The notes beneath the pieces were generated by a model. It saw only the letters and a program-made list of their open reading frames with translations, did no database searches and was not told the DNA's origin. Below are positions 6,367 to 6,525 of a stretch of DNA of 6,525 bases, in pieces. Source of the stretch: Bacillota bacterium. GTDB taxonomy: Bacteria > Bacillota > Bacilli > Alicyclobacillales > Alicyclobacillaceae. The stretch covers positions 1 through 6,525 of the forward strand of contig JAKADF010000201.1 in assembly GCA_021820805.1 (NCBI GenBank), read 5' to 3'. Each line of letters begins with the position of its first letter. Positions within the stretch are counted from its first letter, which is position 1. The translations under genes were made by a program, and so were the position numbers.

Positions 6367-6525
6367 TATCTATAACTCAGAAATACTTCACGAACTATAC
6401 AACCATCATTTTCCGACATTCGGTGTGATGATTGTCACAGTGCAAACGGAAAAACAGTTATCGCGTGTCAGCTGTGTAACCTCTCAGGCTATTAGTCATA
6501 ATGAACGAGGCCGGCCCCGCTTCGT

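Noticed and set aside
6370..6493. Plus-strand 39-codon frame with two CxxC pairs (CDDCH...CQLCN) resembling a zinc ribbon
   Set aside because: It has no start codon or ribosome binding site, is very short, and matches no family I recognise; two CxxC pairs can occur by chance.
6487..6525. Start of a plus-strand gene at the ATG near 6501, or C-terminus of a minus-strand gene (TKRGRPRSL then stop)
   Set aside because: The ATG lacks a ribosome binding site, and fewer than ten codons of either reading are inside the window, too little to support a call.

Overview
The window is a stretch of bacterial chromosome that is coding almost entirely on the minus strand. It carries most of a cobalamin (vitamin B12) corrin-ring operon of the oxygen-independent type. 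The family signatures, the AGGAGG-like ribosome binding sites and the fused CbiE-CbiT protein point to a Bacillota (Bacillales/Alicyclobacillaceae-like) host. That placement is inference from protein style, not a database match.

Layout, read in the direction of transcription (right to left). Positions 6525-6093 hold no confident gene, only a strong bidirectional terminator-like hairpin (6333-6366) and a doubtful 59-codon plus-strand frame. The operon follows: cbiH (C17 methylation and ring contraction, 5241-6080), cbiJ (precorrin-6A reductase, broken, 4502-5268), cbiC (methylmutase, 3816-4472), cbiD (C1 methyltransferase, 2706-3809), cbiET (C5/C15 methyltransferase and decarboxylase, 5' end out of frame, 1462-2687), cbiL (C20 methyltransferase, 756-1493 or 1472) and the first ~29 codons of cbiF (C11 methyltransferase, 559-759). 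CbiD marks the early-cobalt-insertion pathway. The genes overlap or sit within about 30 nt of each other, so they were probably one transcription unit.

At its 3' end the operon is cut off. cbiF homology stops near 673, and immediately beyond it lies the 3' end of a tyrosine-recombinase (integrase) gene on the opposite strand (467-643). That gene has no start, and its box II histidine is replaced by proline. Beyond it is a pair of identical 15-bp dyad sequences (335-349 and 355-369), then an extended -10 promoter and a GTG start (272) for a class I, DhnA/FbaB-type fructose-bisphosphate aldolase that runs off the left edge.

No novel system was found. The main story is decay: cbiJ carries a frameshift and an in-frame amber codon, cbiET has lost a usable start, and cbiF is truncated by what looks like mobile-element activity. 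cbiH, cbiC, cbiD and cbiL still look intact. If the bases are correct, this locus can no longer make the corrin ring by itself.
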